64,000 bases of DNA from Elephas maximus indicus (taxonomy: Eukaryota > Chordata > Mammalia > Proboscidea > Elephantidae). Where the stretch lies: positions 11,813,001 to 11,877,000 of the forward strand of contig NC_064842.1 of NCBI RefSeq assembly GCF_024166365.1. Reading direction: 5' to 3'. Position numbers and translations under genes: made by a program. The notes beneath the pieces are model-generated. The model saw only the letters and a program-made list of their open reading frames with translations. It did not search any database and was not told the DNA's origin. Below are positions 21,325-31,492 of the stretch, piece after piece. How positions within the stretch are numbered: position 1 is the first letter of the stretch; each line of letters opens with the position of its first letter.

Positions 21325-21510
21325 CAGGTAGAGGGTTAGCAAAAAAGATGAAGACCCTTAATGAGATGGATTGGCACAGTGGCCGCAACAATGGACGCAA
21401 ACGTAGCAATGACTGTGAAATTGATGCAGAACCAGGCAGTATTCCATTCTGTTGTACGTGGGGTCACCGTGAGTCAGAACTGACTCAACAGCATCTAGAA
21501 ACAACAAGTA
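21325..21510 (+). mobile_element. RTE LINE 3' fragment
   Basis: GGGTTAGCAAAAAAGATGAA, GAGATGGATTGGCACAGTGG and the tail GTGAGTCAGAACTGACTCAA, GCATCTAGAAACAACAAG. Flanking AGTAGTTTT and AGTAGTTCT may be the target duplication. Confidence 0.9.
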
Positions 21511-21625
21511 GTTCTGTGGGAGGAGAGAGAATAGGACTCAGGAAGGTACCATAGGCAACTCTTATGGATTGAATTGTGTCTCCCCAAAATATGTGTTGAA
21601 ATTTTAACCCCTATAGCTATGGAGG

Positions 21626-21790
21626 TGCCCTGGTGGCACAGTGGTTAAGAGCTCGGCTGCTAACCAAAAGGTTGGCAGTTTGAATACACCAGCCGCTCCT
21701 TGGAAACCCTGTGGGGCAGCTCTAACCTATCGTATAGGGTTGCTGAGTTAGAACCGACTTGACAGCAATGGATATTTTTGTTTCTTTTGT
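21626..21790 (+). mobile_element. AfroSINE, short form
   Basis: Head GCCCTGGTGGCACAGTGG, B box GCAGTTTGAATACACC and tail GAGTTAGAACCGACTTGACA, lying inside the MLT1 LTR. Confidence 0.93.
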
Positions 21791-22095
21791 TTTGTTTTTA
21801 ATACCTTCAGATGTGATCCTGTTTGGAAATAGAGTTTTCCTTGTTATGTTAATTGAATCATATCTGAGTAGGGTGGATTCTAAATCTAATCACTTCTCGG
21901 TTATAAAAATAGCAGAATGAACACAGAGACATATACCCAGGGGAGGACAGATGCCAAGTGAGGATCACCGACAAGTCAAGAAACACGAAAGAATCAAGGA
22001 ACTCTGGAGCCACCAGTGATGAAGGAACAGGCACAGCCAAGGTCCTGATTCGGACTTTTACCTTCCAGAACTGTGAGACAATAAATTTTTGTTCT

Positions 22096-22783
22096 TTAAC
22101 TCTTTCATGGACCATGGGGTATATATGTCCATGTTACATTTTCCACCCCTGGTGGTTTATTGGCAGACATTTGAGCCACTTTAGTACATTCTGGCATCGT
22201 GGCAGATACTGGTGCAACTGCCTAAAAAACAAAGAAGTTGGTCTTTACCCCATTTGAGTGTTGAGAGCCATTTGTCTGAGGGGATGCTTCTCGGTGGCGT
22301 GATTACGTGAAATTTTTGTGTCTTTTGGCTTCTGTATGTGGAGAAAAGTCTTGCAATTATGTTTACTATTTCCTTTATGTTAGTGAGAAGATATGATTAC
22401 TGGCATTTGAAAATAATCAAGGAAATGAGTTATTTTTGGGGTGAAAACAGTTTGTGATGCACTTCCTGGGCCATGGGACTGATATGTTCCGTGTTTGTGG
22501 TGTGCGTCTTGGAACGTGGTACCAATATGGTCCACTCTAAATCCAACCGGTAACAATTGTGTGCAGCAAGTACAATGTTTATTTAGTATTTCATGTGTGT
22601 TTTTGGAAAGTTGAGTAAGACACTTTATGGCTCAAGTGTAGTCAGGAAATGTGATGTGCCATGGAACCAGTATCCACCACAATCCCAGAATGTACTGAAG
22701 TGGCTGAAATGTCTGCCAATAAGCCTCTGGGGGTGGAAAATGTAACATGGACATATATACCTCATGGTCCATGAAAGGGTTAA
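22096..22783. mobile_element. piggyBac-like TTAA non-autonomous transposon with long TIRs
   Basis: TTAA at 22096-22099 and 22780-22783 brackets 680 bp whose ends are inverted copies: left CTCTTTCATGGACCATGG, right CATGGTCCATGAAAGGG. The inverted arms match at about 87 of the first 95 bases (22100-22194 against 22779-22685). TTAA target duplication is characteristic of the piggyBac superfamily. No transposase frame is visible, so it is non-autonomous. It lies in an MLT1 LTR and is therefore younger than that LTR. Confidence 0.82.
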
Positions 22784-22933
22784 AGACCATGTGTGATGTG
22801 CTTCGTGGAATATGGCATCCCACTTTTTCAAATAATAAAAAGCTACCAACAAACAAAGATTCAACATCCATTCCACAGTGAAAAAAGTGACATCACCAAA
22901 GCATTTAAAAAAAAATTTTTTGTGAAAATGTCA
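22784..22933. other. Unexplained 150-bp segment between the TTAA element and the MLT1 3' end
   Basis: It belongs to neither the MLT1 LTR nor the TIR-bounded element. Its first part, GTGTGATGTGCTTCGTGG, resembles TTTGTGATGCACTTCCTGG inside the element (about 22451), so it may be a displaced part of a related transposon. The right side is A/T-rich. Confidence 0.55.
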
Positions 22934-23134
22934 AAGCAACCTATTTGTGGTATTTGTGTTACAAGAGCACCAGGAAACTAAGACTTTGATTTTGTGTAGA
23001 ACATTTTACATTTTAGAAAACTGAAGCAAGTATGGACAGATGTTACCAGAATACATAGATTTTTATATTATGTTTGAGTTTTTAATTTTTATTTATTTAT
23101 TGCAAAATATTTTTAAAAGAAAGCAGAAAAATCC

Positions 23135-23250
23135 TCACACAAGCTCCTCCAGGGCAGGGACCTTGCCTTCATTGTCTTTGCTCCCTCTGCATCTGGCACA
23201 GTGTTTATTACTCAGGAGATGCTCATCAAATATTCAATGAATGAATAAAA
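23135..23250 (+). repeat. L2 3' end
   Basis: CTCCAGGGCAGGGACCTTGC, CATCTGGCACAGTG and ATTCAATGAATGAATAAA fit the L2 3' terminus. Confidence 0.7.
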
Positions 23251-23324
23251 ACCTCCTAAACACTTAATTGCACAGGAAAGACAATTGGATCTAAAGACAA
23301 ACCCATTCTTGGACCTATTTTCAA

Positions 23325-23435
23325 CTCAATCATTTATTCATTTGTTCTTTCCAACATTCTCACCGGTGAATAGATTAGGTGCTGTGGTTATACCAGTAAG
23401 ACATGGAACCCACACTTAGCATGTAGAGTCCACGT
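23325..23435 (-). repeat. L2 3' end, antisense
   Basis: ATCATTTATTCATTTGTTC, then TTAGGTGCTGTGGTTATACC and AGTAAGACATGGAACCCAC parallel antisense L2. Confidence 0.5.
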
Positions 23436-24420
23436 GTGATTCCATAGGCTGAGTGCACTTACAGAACATGAGGAGAGAGTGGTCATAATAATTCTGTACT
23501 GAGAAGTCCAGCTCACCAGCTATACACCGTAGTTTCCTTCCAGGAAAATCTCTTCAAGCACATTCCCCTTCTTTCTCAAAACTAGACCCCCTTATGATGC
23601 CTTTTTAAACCCGATAACTCTAGTATAACTGCAAAAATGCAAGTAGGAAAGACCGGAAAAGAGGAGCTGTCCAAATCATTAAAGCTTTTGCCCTCTGAGA
23701 ATCCAACTGCTTCCCCAAAATACTGCAAGGAACTTGCAGACGAAGAACAAATATATTCCATTGCTTGGTCTAAAAAGCGTCACCTGGCATCTACTGCCAT
23801 TGAGAGATAAGCTCTGCATTGGCAAGGGAAGGAGTGTGCCAGGAAATTGAGGATGTGACGGCATTTTCCCAGGCTGTATTAGCTCTTCTTCTCATGCTCT
23901 GCAGAGATGGCACTTTTATCACTGGCTCACACACATAAGAAGTTGTATTAAGCTGTAATTTTTTTTAGGGCAGAATGGACCAAAACTTTCCCCTTTCACA
24001 GTGTGCTCTGAGATGAGGCAGCTGAATAAGGACAAGGAATCCAAACCCTACTAAACGAAAGCTCCCCACTTTAAGGTAGGCACCTTCCTCATGATGGGGA
24101 AGGCTCTTGATAAGAACGGATTGATGGAAACCTCCATTTTAAGGAATGAAAGGAAGGGATTGCATGGGCCCTTTGATGATAGGTCTTTGGGCAGAAGAAG
24201 AACTGGGGTCATCAAGACAATACCAACTGAAAAAGACAGTCCCAGAAGTTAAGACAAGAACAGGCAGTAACAGGAGGTAAGGACTGGTCAGGAATCCAGA
24301 CAGGTGGCTGTAGCAGCAGGTGGGAGTCAGAGATGGGGGTGGGCACAATGTACCAAAGGCCAGGCCAATGGGGGCAGGCCAGGGAGCCGTGAAATCAGCT
24401 CAGGGTGATTCTGACATGGC
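23436..24420. other. Unassigned, mostly unique sequence
   Basis: No gene, RNA or repeat supported. Confidence 0.5.
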
Positions 24421-24424
24421 CACT

Positions 24425-24625
24425 TACTGGGCCAGACATTCTGCTCTAAGTCCATGATCTCACTTAGTCCTCGTGCCAATCACAGGAAGCAGCCATTATA
24501 ATTCTCGTTTTAATGACGAAGAACGTGCAACCCAGAGAGATCAAATAGCTAGTGAGAAGTAGAGCCTTGACTCTAACTCAGACCCTCTAATCCACAGCCC
24601 ATGCTCTCAGCCATAACATTACCCA
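24425..24625 (-). repeat. MIR SINE, antisense
   Basis: TCACTTAGTCCTCGTGCCAA, TTTTAATGACGAAGAACG and CTCTAACTCAGACCC follow the antisense MIR core. Confidence 0.7.
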
Positions 24626-24689
24626 GCCCCCCCTTCCCTAAACCACCTTTCACAGCCACCTGACTGAGAACATCCATTGCGAGCTGCTT

Positions 24690-24785
24690 AAAGCTTGAAG
24701 TTCTGCCTGCCTAAACACAGCAAGGTATTCCAGGGCAGGAACAATGTCTTTGTGTTTTCTGTCTCTCTAGCCCCTGGCCTGGTGG
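24690..24785 (+). repeat. L2 3' end fragment
   Basis: TTCCAGGGCAGGAACAATGT and CTCTAGCCCCTGGCCTGGTG resemble the L2 3' end. Confidence 0.5.
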
Positions 24786-25787
24786 ATAAAAGGGACCCAG
24801 CTGCCATTGCAAGTGTGCCCATAGAACCCATGCTGGTAGGGACAGAGGGTAAGGAAGCCTGGGCCCTGGGGCTACTTGCTGGCCCAGGCATGGTGGGGAG
24901 CTGTTAGTGCCAGGTACACAATCTTCCCCATCCCTGGCTGCTTGATTGAACACCTATAAATCGGAGACATTGCTTAGTGCTCAAACAAATTAAGCAGGAT
25001 TTAACCGTCCATGAAGAACAATTAGGCATCCCAGAGCAGCATCGATGTTCAAGATCCGACAAGAAAGAGCGGTTGCCATCTGTCTCTGTGATTAGCAGTA
25101 TTCCAAGCAAGAGAAAATAATCAGTGCCAGAGCTGACTCAGTGCAGAAGGATGAGCACCTACTAAGTGTGAGACACTGTGCCAGATACGGGAGAGGGGAG
25201 ACACAAAGGGCAGGGTGTGCCCCACCAAATAATGCTACATTCATAGTTTCTGGGGGTTAGGATGTGAGGCCATCATTCAACCTGCTACAGAAATATAACT
25301 CAGTTCCTGTATTTTATTACCTTGGTTTTAGCTAGATTGTACCTGGCTTCGTTTCCATCAGAGGATGAGAAATATTAATGGCAAATATGATATTTTATTG
25401 CTGCCGGGTGCACTGCAGCCAGGGCCTGCTGAAGCCCCTGAATAGTATGTAAAAGATAGAAACCCTTCTGGCTCATAGAAACTCATGATGCTTTGTTGCA
25501 CTTATAATGTCCAGGAGCATCATGAGAACAGGCAGTTATACCTTCAGCTTAGCTTAAAGGAATATATACAATCAGGATTTCTAGGCTAGGTTCTTGGCCA
25601 CTTTACAATATCTTTCCTAGTGTTCTCTTGATCTGCATATTTCTTCCATCATCACACCCCCACAGCCCATAATAAATCATTACAGTCATTATCCAAAGGA
25701 CAGAAAGTGGACATGTTCAGATTTCTTGCCAGGGGTTCCATTTAATGCTCACATCTTCTTAGGCAGTTTTTAAACTTTCATCATCTG
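24786..25787. other. Mostly unassigned; small MIR/L2 and LTR remnants at 25145-25300
   Basis: At 25145-25205, GAGCACCTACTAAGTGTGAG and CACTGTGCCAGATAC look like antisense MIR/L2. At 25210-25300, TTCTGGGGGTTAGGATGTGA and TTCAACCTGCTACAG look like the end of an antisense MaLR LTR. The rest is not recognised. Confidence 0.45.
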
Positions 25788-25789
25788 CT

Positions 25790-25887
25790 GTGGTCTCTAA
25801 ATGCCAGTCTTCAGAGCCATTTTGATGTGTTTCATAAGAATCACCTGAGGGGCTTCTTAAAAATGCAGATTCCTGAAGATTCTGGCT
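25790..25887. repeat. MER5-like fragment cut by L1
   Basis: AAGAATCACCTGAGGGGCTT and AAAAATGCAGATTCCTGAAG fit the start of a MER5-type element. It stops where the L1 begins. Confidence 0.45.
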
Positions 25888-27455
25888 CAAATGAGCAAAG
25901 GATATGAACAGACACTTCACCAAAGAAGACATTCGAGTGGCTAACAGACACATGAGGAAATATTTGTGATCACTAGGCGTCAGAGAAATGCAAATCAAAA
26001 CTAAAATGAGATACTATCTCACTCCAACATTACTGGCGTGAATTAAAAAAAAAAACAGAAAATAACAAAGGTTGGAGAGGCTGCAGGGAGATTGGAGCTC
26101 TTATACACTGCTAGTGGAAATGTAAAATAGTACCACCATTTTGGAAAACAATATGACACTTCCTTAAAAAGCTAGAAATAGAAATACCGTATGATCCAGC
26201 AATCCCACTCTTAGGAATATACCCTAGAGAAATAAGAGCAGACACATGAATAGACATATGCACACCCATGTTCATTGCAGCATTGTTCACAATAGCAAAA
26301 AGACGGAAACAACCTAAGTGCACAACAACAGATGAATGGATTAAAAAAACTGTGGTACATACACACAATGGAATACTACACAATGATCAAGAACAATGAT
26401 GAATCTGAGAAACATCTCACAACATGGATGAATCTGGAGGGTGTTATGCTGAGTGAAATAAGTCAATCACAAAAGGACAAATATTGTATGAGACCATTAT
26501 TACTAAAAAGCATGAAAAGGTTTACACACAAAAAGAAACAATCTTTGAAGGTTACGAGGGAGGGGAGGGGTAGGCATGGAAAAACACTAAATAGACAATA
26601 GATAAGTGGGAACTTTGGTGAAGGGTAAGACAGTACATAATATTGGGGAATGCAGCACAACTTGACCAAGGCAAGGTCCTGAGAGCTTCATAGACACATC
26701 CAAACTCCCTGATGGAACCAAATTACTGGGCTGATAGATAGGGACCATGCTCTTGGGGGACATCTAGCTCAATTGGCATAACATAGTTATAAAAGAAAAT
26801 TTCTACATCCTACTTTGGTGAGTAGCACCTGAGTCTTAATAGCTTGTGAGTGATAATCTAAAATACTCCACTGGTCTCACCCTTTCAGGAGCTAGGGAAG
26901 AGAAAGAAAAACAAAGACACAAGGGGAAGATTAGTCCAAAGGACTAATGGGCCACAAATACCACAGCCTCCACCAGACTGAGTCCACACAACAAAATGGT
27001 GCCCAGCTACCACCACTGACTTCTCTGATGAGGATGACAATAAAGGGTCCTGGACAGAGCTGGAGAAAAATATAGAACAAAATACTAACTCACAAAAAAA
27101 GACCAGACCTACTGGTCTAACAGAGACTGGAGAAACCCTGAGAGTGTAGCCCCTGGGCACCCTTTTAACTAAGTACTAAAGTCACTCCCGAGTTTCACTC
27201 TTCAGCCAAAGATCAGACAGGCCCACAAAACAAAACAAGACTAAATGGGTGCACCAAACCAAGGGCAAGGATGAGAAGGCTAAAGGGGACAGGAAAGTTT
27301 AAAATGGGGAACTGAAATTTGAGAAAGGGAGAGTGTTGACACATCATGAGGTTGGCAACAAATGTCACAAAATAACGTATGTATTAATTGTTTGAGAAAC
27401 TAATTTGCTCTGTAAACTTTCATCTACAGCACAATTTAAAAAAAAATCTTTGATA
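25888..27455 (+). mobile_element. L1 LINE 3' portion with lineage-type 3' UTR
   Basis: The 5' end lies in ORF2 (ATATGAACAGACACTTCACC). ORF2 runs through TATGATCCAGCAATCCCACT and AATATACCCTAGAGAAATAA to its C-terminus near 26600. A roughly 850-bp 3' UTR follows, with TTAGTCCAAAGGACTAATGG and AGAGACTGGAGAAACCCTGA, ending TTCATCTACAGCACAATTTA. The same 3' UTR type occurs in reverse at 50956-51665, so it is a shared L1 subfamily. It is 5'-truncated and decayed. Confidence 0.88.
26332..26601 (+). pseudogene. L1 ORF2 C-terminal remnant
   Basis: This 89-codon frame preserves the conserved end of L1 ORF2: KLWYIHTMEYYTMIKNND, then TTWMNLEGVMLSEISQSQKDKY. In an intact element this is the C-terminal part of the endonuclease-reverse transcriptase. 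Upstream reading is broken by stops and the start methionine is internal, so no function is expected. Confidence 0.85.
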
Positions 27456-27576
27456 CATTTAAGGAAATTAAGTGGTGCTTTTAAAATATGAGCAATAAAC
27501 AGAGAATTTAGAACAATGAAGCAGAGTTGAAAGGGAACCAAAAATCTCAAGAAATAAAAACAATATATTTTTTAAG
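27456..27576. other. AT-rich stretch, possibly L1/HAL1
   Basis: No certain feature. It may be the upstream edge of the L1/HAL1 sequence that resumes at 27786. Confidence 0.35.
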
Positions 27577-27785
27577 AAAAGCTCATTAAACCAAAAAAAA
27601 AAAAACCCGTTGCCATTAAGTCAATTCTGATTCATAACAACCCTGTAGCCCAGAGTAGAACTGCCCCATACAGTTTCCAAGGAGTGCCTGGTGGACTTAG
27701 ACTCCTGACCTTTAAGTTAGCAGCTGTAGTTCTTAACTACTATGCCAAAACTCATTATGCTACTGGGGGTTCCCAAAACTCATTA
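27577..27785 (-). mobile_element. AfroSINE with three copies of its target site
   Basis: The SINE body runs from an A-run (antisense tail context) through CCGTTGCCATTAAGTCAATT to TTAACTACTATGCC. Near the head it is interrupted by AAAACTCATT (27747-27756), followed by ATGCTACTGGGGGTTCCC and again AAAACTCATTA (27775-27785). The left flank has AAAAGCTCATTA (27577-27588). The 5' end of the SINE thus looks joined twice to the target sequence. Confidence 0.85.
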
Positions 27786-28322
27786 GATATATTAAATCTG
27801 AGCTTAGACACAGCTAAAGAAAGAATTGGTGACTTGGAAGAGAGATTGAAAAATAATCTTCGTAATGTGGAGCATAGAGAAAACAAGATGGCAAATATGA
27901 AGGAGATATATAAAAGATGGAGAGAGAAAATCTAACAAAGTCTAAACAGAGCTTCCAAAAGAGTTAATATAGAGAATAGGCAGAAGGCACCATTCAAAGA
28001 AATAGTGACCAGGATAGTCAAAGGACATCAATCCTTAGATCCAAGAAGTCCTTTTTTTTTTTTTTAAATTGGCATCTAAAATCTTTAGAACACCAGAGAA
28101 AGAGAAGGTTTGTAAAAGCATCTATGGAGAAAAAATGGATAACCAACAAAATACTGACAATTAGACTTATGAGACTTCTCCACTGCAATAATGAATAACG
28201 GCTTCAAAGTCCTGAAGGAAAATAACTTCGAGCCTAGATTTACACACCCAGAAAATTGATCTTTCAAGAATGAGTACAAAACTAAGTCACTTAGACAGAG
28301 AAAACTGAGAGAATTTACAGTC

Positions 28323-28519
28323 GATGTTGCTGCTGTCAGTTTCTACTCCTGGTGACCCCAACTGTGCAGAGCGAACTGCACTCCGTAAGGTTTTCAAAGC
28401 TGTGACCTTTTGGAAGCAGGTCACCAGGCCTGACTTCTGAGACACCTCTGAGTGGGTTTGAACTGCCAGAATTTCAGTTAGTAGCCTAGTGCTTAACCAT
28501 TTGGGCCACTCAGGGACCC
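28323..28519 (-). mobile_element. AfroSINE, long-core variant, diverged
   Basis: GATGTTGCTGCTGTCAGTTT, GCGAACTGCACTCCGTAAGG, CAGGTCACCAGGCCTGACTT and the head end GGCCACTCAGGGACCC. It is more diverged than neighbouring SINEs. Confidence 0.85.
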
Positions 28520-28532
28520 GTTATAATCAATA

Positions 28533-28756
28533 ACCTTCCCTGGAAAAAAAAAAAAAAAACCATCGCTGTTGAATCTATTCCAAACTCATAGTGACTCTAT
28601 AGGACAGAGTAGAACTGCCCCATAGCGTTTCCAAGACTGTAATCTTTACAGAAGCAGACTGCCACATCTTTCTCCCATGGAACAGCTGGTGGGTTCAACC
28701 CACTGACCTTTTGGCTAGCAGCTGAGTGCTTAACCACTGCACCACCAGGCCTCCTC
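28533..28756 (-). mobile_element. AfroSINE, TTTCTCCC-insert variant, with TSD
   Basis: Flanked by TTATAATCAATA at 28521-28532 and 28757-28768, a perfect 12-bp duplication. The tail side has a long A-run at 28542-28558. Confidence 0.95.
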
Positions 28757-29404
28757 TTATAATCAATAGATCCTCACTTATATAAATGATAAAGGGTGTA
28801 TTTCAAGCAGAAGGAAACCATCCTAGGTGGAAGGTATGTGATGCAAGGAGGAATAGTGAGTAAAAACATTGCTAAGTGATAAATCTAAACAAAAATTAAC
28901 TATATTCAACAAAATAATAACGTCTAATTTGAAGAGTTAACAAAATAAGGGCAGAACTAAAACACTGAAAAAGCAAGTATATTAAGAGGAAGCAATCAGC
29001 ATGAAAATGTCTCACCTTAAAGAGAGTAAAGATACTTATTGAGTTTAGAGTTTGTTAAGTATGCAGTATGCATATTAAAATAATTAGGGGGACCACGAAA
29101 AGAAAAAAAAAGAAGAAACCTAGAATACATAACTTCAAAACTAGAAGGGCCAGGGGAACAGGATGAGAAAAGAAACAAATCTCAATTGATCCAAAGAAAG
29201 CCAAGAAAGGAAGGAGAAGGTGGGAGTGACAGAAAGAAGAGGAATAAATAGCACTTTATAAGGTGATGCACATAAATCTAGATATACTAGTAGTCACATG
29301 GCAAATTTCCAAGTTATAAGACAAAGACTGTTAGAATATGTTAAAAATAAACTCTGCTACATGCTAATTACAAGAGATCCCATTGAGATGGATTAGTGAC
29401 AGTT

Positions 29405-29755
29405 ATATTGATGAATATACAAGATTAGATAGTGTCCGAAGCCAATCTCTCTGAGATATAAAAGAGAGAAGGGGACAGAGAGATGGGGGATATCACACCA
29501 CCAAGAAAGCAGCCCCAGGAACAGAGTGCGTCCTTTGGACCCGCGGTTCCTGGGCTGAGATGCTCCCAGACCAAGGGAAGACTGATGACAAGGACCTTCC
29601 TCCAGAGCCAGCAGAGAGAGAAAGCTTTCCCCTGGAGCCAATGCCCTGAATTCGGACTTTTAGCCTACTGGACTGTAAGAGAAAAAACTTCTCTTTGTTA
29701 AAGCCATCCACTTGTGGTATTTCCATTATAGCAGCACTATATGACTAAGACATCC
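29405..29755 (+). mobile_element. MaLR-type LTR, sense orientation
   Basis: GATTAGATAGTGTCCGAAGC, GAATTCGGACTTTTAGCC, TGTTAAAGCCATCCACTTG and the end ATGACTAAGACA. It is the sense version of the antisense LTRs at 46395, 61370 and 63338. Confidence 0.8.
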
Positions 29756-30050
29756 ACCAAAAACATTAAGGCAGAGAAAATTTGAAAGTAATGGATGGGA
29801 AAAGACATATTTAGGATTATTGTAGTTGAAGAAAACTGGGAGAGTTATCATCTTTTAAGATGAAAGGCACCATCAGTGATAAAGTTGATAACTTCAAAAA
29901 GCAAAAAGTTCTATTCATAAGAAAGATATTCCTCCATTTTCCCAAAGAAGGCCACTCCCAAAGCAACATTTCCAGGCTAAAGAGTATTGGATTTCCCCTA
30001 AATTAACTCAATTACTTGGGTTTATATTGGCACATGGTCTACTGACATTT
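29756..30050. other. Possible continuation of L1/HAL1
   Basis: A-rich sequence with a faint L1-like layout (AAGATGAAAGGCACCATCAG). It cannot be assigned firmly. Confidence 0.35.
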
Positions 30051-30853
30051 TTTTTTTTTTTTTGGTAAATAGATTAACTGCTTTTACCAGAATTTTTTTA
30101 ATTCAATAATTTTTACATACATTATTCAGTGACATTTATTACATTCTTCATGTTGTTCAACCTCTATCACCATCCTTTTCCCAGTTAATCCACCACCATC
30201 AGCATAAACTCAGTGCCCCCTGTGTAATAACTCCCCCTGCCCCCCTTTCTCCCACCTCTTATGGCCACTAATAAGCTTTGGTTTCTATTTGCTAGCTTGT
30301 TTCATATAAGTGGGATCATACCGTATTTGTCCTTTTGTGGCTGACTGATTTCATTCAGCATAATGTTTTCAAGGTTCATCCATGTTGTAGAATGTACCAA
30401 GGCTTCATTTCTCTTTATAGCTGAGTAGTACGCCATTGTATGTATGTACCACATTTTGTTTATCCATTCATCTGTTGATGGGCATTTAGGTTATTTCCAG
30501 CTTTTGGCTATTGTGAATAGTACTGCAATGAACACTGGAGTGCAAGTATATGTTTTTGTTTCTGCTTTTAGTTCTTTTGGGTATACACCTAGGATGGGAA
30601 TTGCTGGGTCATATGGTAGTTCTATGAAAAACTGCCAAACTGTTTTCCATGGTGGCTGTACCATTTTGTATCCCCACCAGTAACAGACGAGTGTTCCAAT
30701 TTCTCCACATCTTCACCAAAAAAGAAAAAAAATTTCTTTTACATCTTCACCAGGACCTGTTATTTTCCTTTTTTTGTTTTAATCACAGCCATTCTAGTGG
30801 GGGTGAGGTAATATCTCATTGTGGTTTTAATCTGCATCTCCCTAATGGGTAAT

Positions 30854-31018
30854 GGAGCCCTGGTGGCACAGTGGTTGAGAGTTCAGCTGCTAACCAAAAT
30901 GTCGGCAGTTGGAATCTACCAGCTGCTCCTTGGAAACCCTATGGGGCAGTTCTACTCTGTCCTGTAGGGTTGCTATGAGTCAGAATCAACTCGATGACAA
31001 GGGATTTGGATTTTTGGT
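30854..31018 (+). mobile_element. AfroSINE, short form, nested in L1
   Basis: Head GGAGCCCTGGTGGCACAGTGG-like and tail TATGAGTCAGAATCAACTCG. TAATGG flanks at 30850-30855 and 31019-31024 give a short target duplication. Confidence 0.93.
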
Positions 31019-31030
31019 TAATGGCTAATA

Positions 31031-31137
31031 GTGCTCCCTTTAGCAGCACATATACTAAAACTGGAGTAATTTAGAGAAGATTGGCATGGCCCCCGCACAA
31101 GGATGATACACAGATTCATCAAGCGTTCCAAAGTTTT
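31031..31137 (+). pseudogene. U6 snRNA retropseudogene (5' half of a U6-SINE chimera)
   Basis: The stretch is collinear with all of U6 snRNA: 5' GTGCTC, AGCAGCACATATACTAAAA, AGAGAAGATTGGCATGGCCC, CGCACAAGGATGATACAC and CAAGCGTTCCAAAGTTTT. I count roughly 84% identity to U6 from memory. The ACAGAGA box is mutated (TTTAGAGA), so a functional snRNA is unlikely. No U6-type promoter (TATA box about 30 bp upstream with a PSE) precedes it; the upstream sequence is L1 and SINE. It is fused directly to an AfroSINE and both share one target duplication. Confidence 0.93.
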
Positions 31138-31138
31138 A

Positions 31139-31335
31139 AGGAGCCCTGATGATATAGACAGTTAAGTGCTCAGTAGCTAAATGAAAGCTTGACAGTCTAA
31201 ACTCAACCAGCAGCTCTGCAGGAGAAAGATCTGGCAACCTGCTTCTGTACAGATTACAGCCAAGAAAATCCTAATGGGAAAATTCTGCTCTGTCACATGG
31301 GGTCACTATGTAGAAATTAGTAGAACAACAAAGAC
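31139..31335 (+). mobile_element. AfroSINE fused downstream of U6
   Basis: Begins GGAGCCCTGATGATATAGAC right after the U6 T-run. It carries the older core (GGAGAAAGATCTGGCAACCT, GCTTCTGTACAGATTACAGC) and ends near TAGAACAACAAAGAC. AATGGCTAA at 31020-31028 and 31336-31344 brackets U6 and SINE together. Confidence 0.88.
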
Positions 31336-31492
31336 AATGGCTAAAGACATTAAGCATTTTTGCATTGTTTGTTGGCCATTTGCATGTCCTCTTGGTGAAA
31401 TGTCTGCTCAAGTCCTTTGCCCATTTTATGATTGAATTGTTTGTCTTTTTGTTAAGATGTAGAAGTTTATATACATATACATACACATATGT

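Larger units (their letters stand above)
21558..22984 (+). mobile_element. MLT1 (ERVL-MaLR) LTR interrupted twice
   Basis: The left part carries TATGGATTGAATTGTGTC, GATCCTGTTTGGAAATAGAG and the 3' region CCAGAACTGTGAGACAATAA. The expected end, TTTGTGGTATTTGTGTTAC then AGGAAACTAAGAC, appears only at about 22935-22984. Between lie an AfroSINE (21626-21790) and about 835 bp starting at the TTAA of the LTR's own TTCTTTAA (22096). Confidence 0.85.
27786..29404 (+). repeat. L1/HAL1 ORF1 and downstream region
   Basis: The left end encodes SLDTAKERIGDLEERLKNN and ENKMANMKEIYKRWREK, a heptad-rich stretch typical of the L1 ORF1p coiled coil. Further on, TCAAGCAGAAGGAAACCATC and GATGCAAGGAGGAATAGTGA match the region after ORF1. 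Two SINEs split it at 28323 and 28542. A MaLR LTR lies at the right edge, and the piece at 29756-29990 may be its continuation. Confidence 0.65.

Noticed and set aside
22793-22981. Short frame ending in a Cys-containing ICGICVTRAPGN motif next to the piggyBac-like element, considered as a transposase tail
   Set aside because: The Cys-rich end is the translated MLT1 LTR 3' end, and the rest is the unassigned 150-bp piece.
31031-31137. Functional U6 snRNA gene
   Set aside because: The ACAGAGA box is mutated, no snRNA promoter is present upstream, and the copy lies within retrotransposon-type target duplications.
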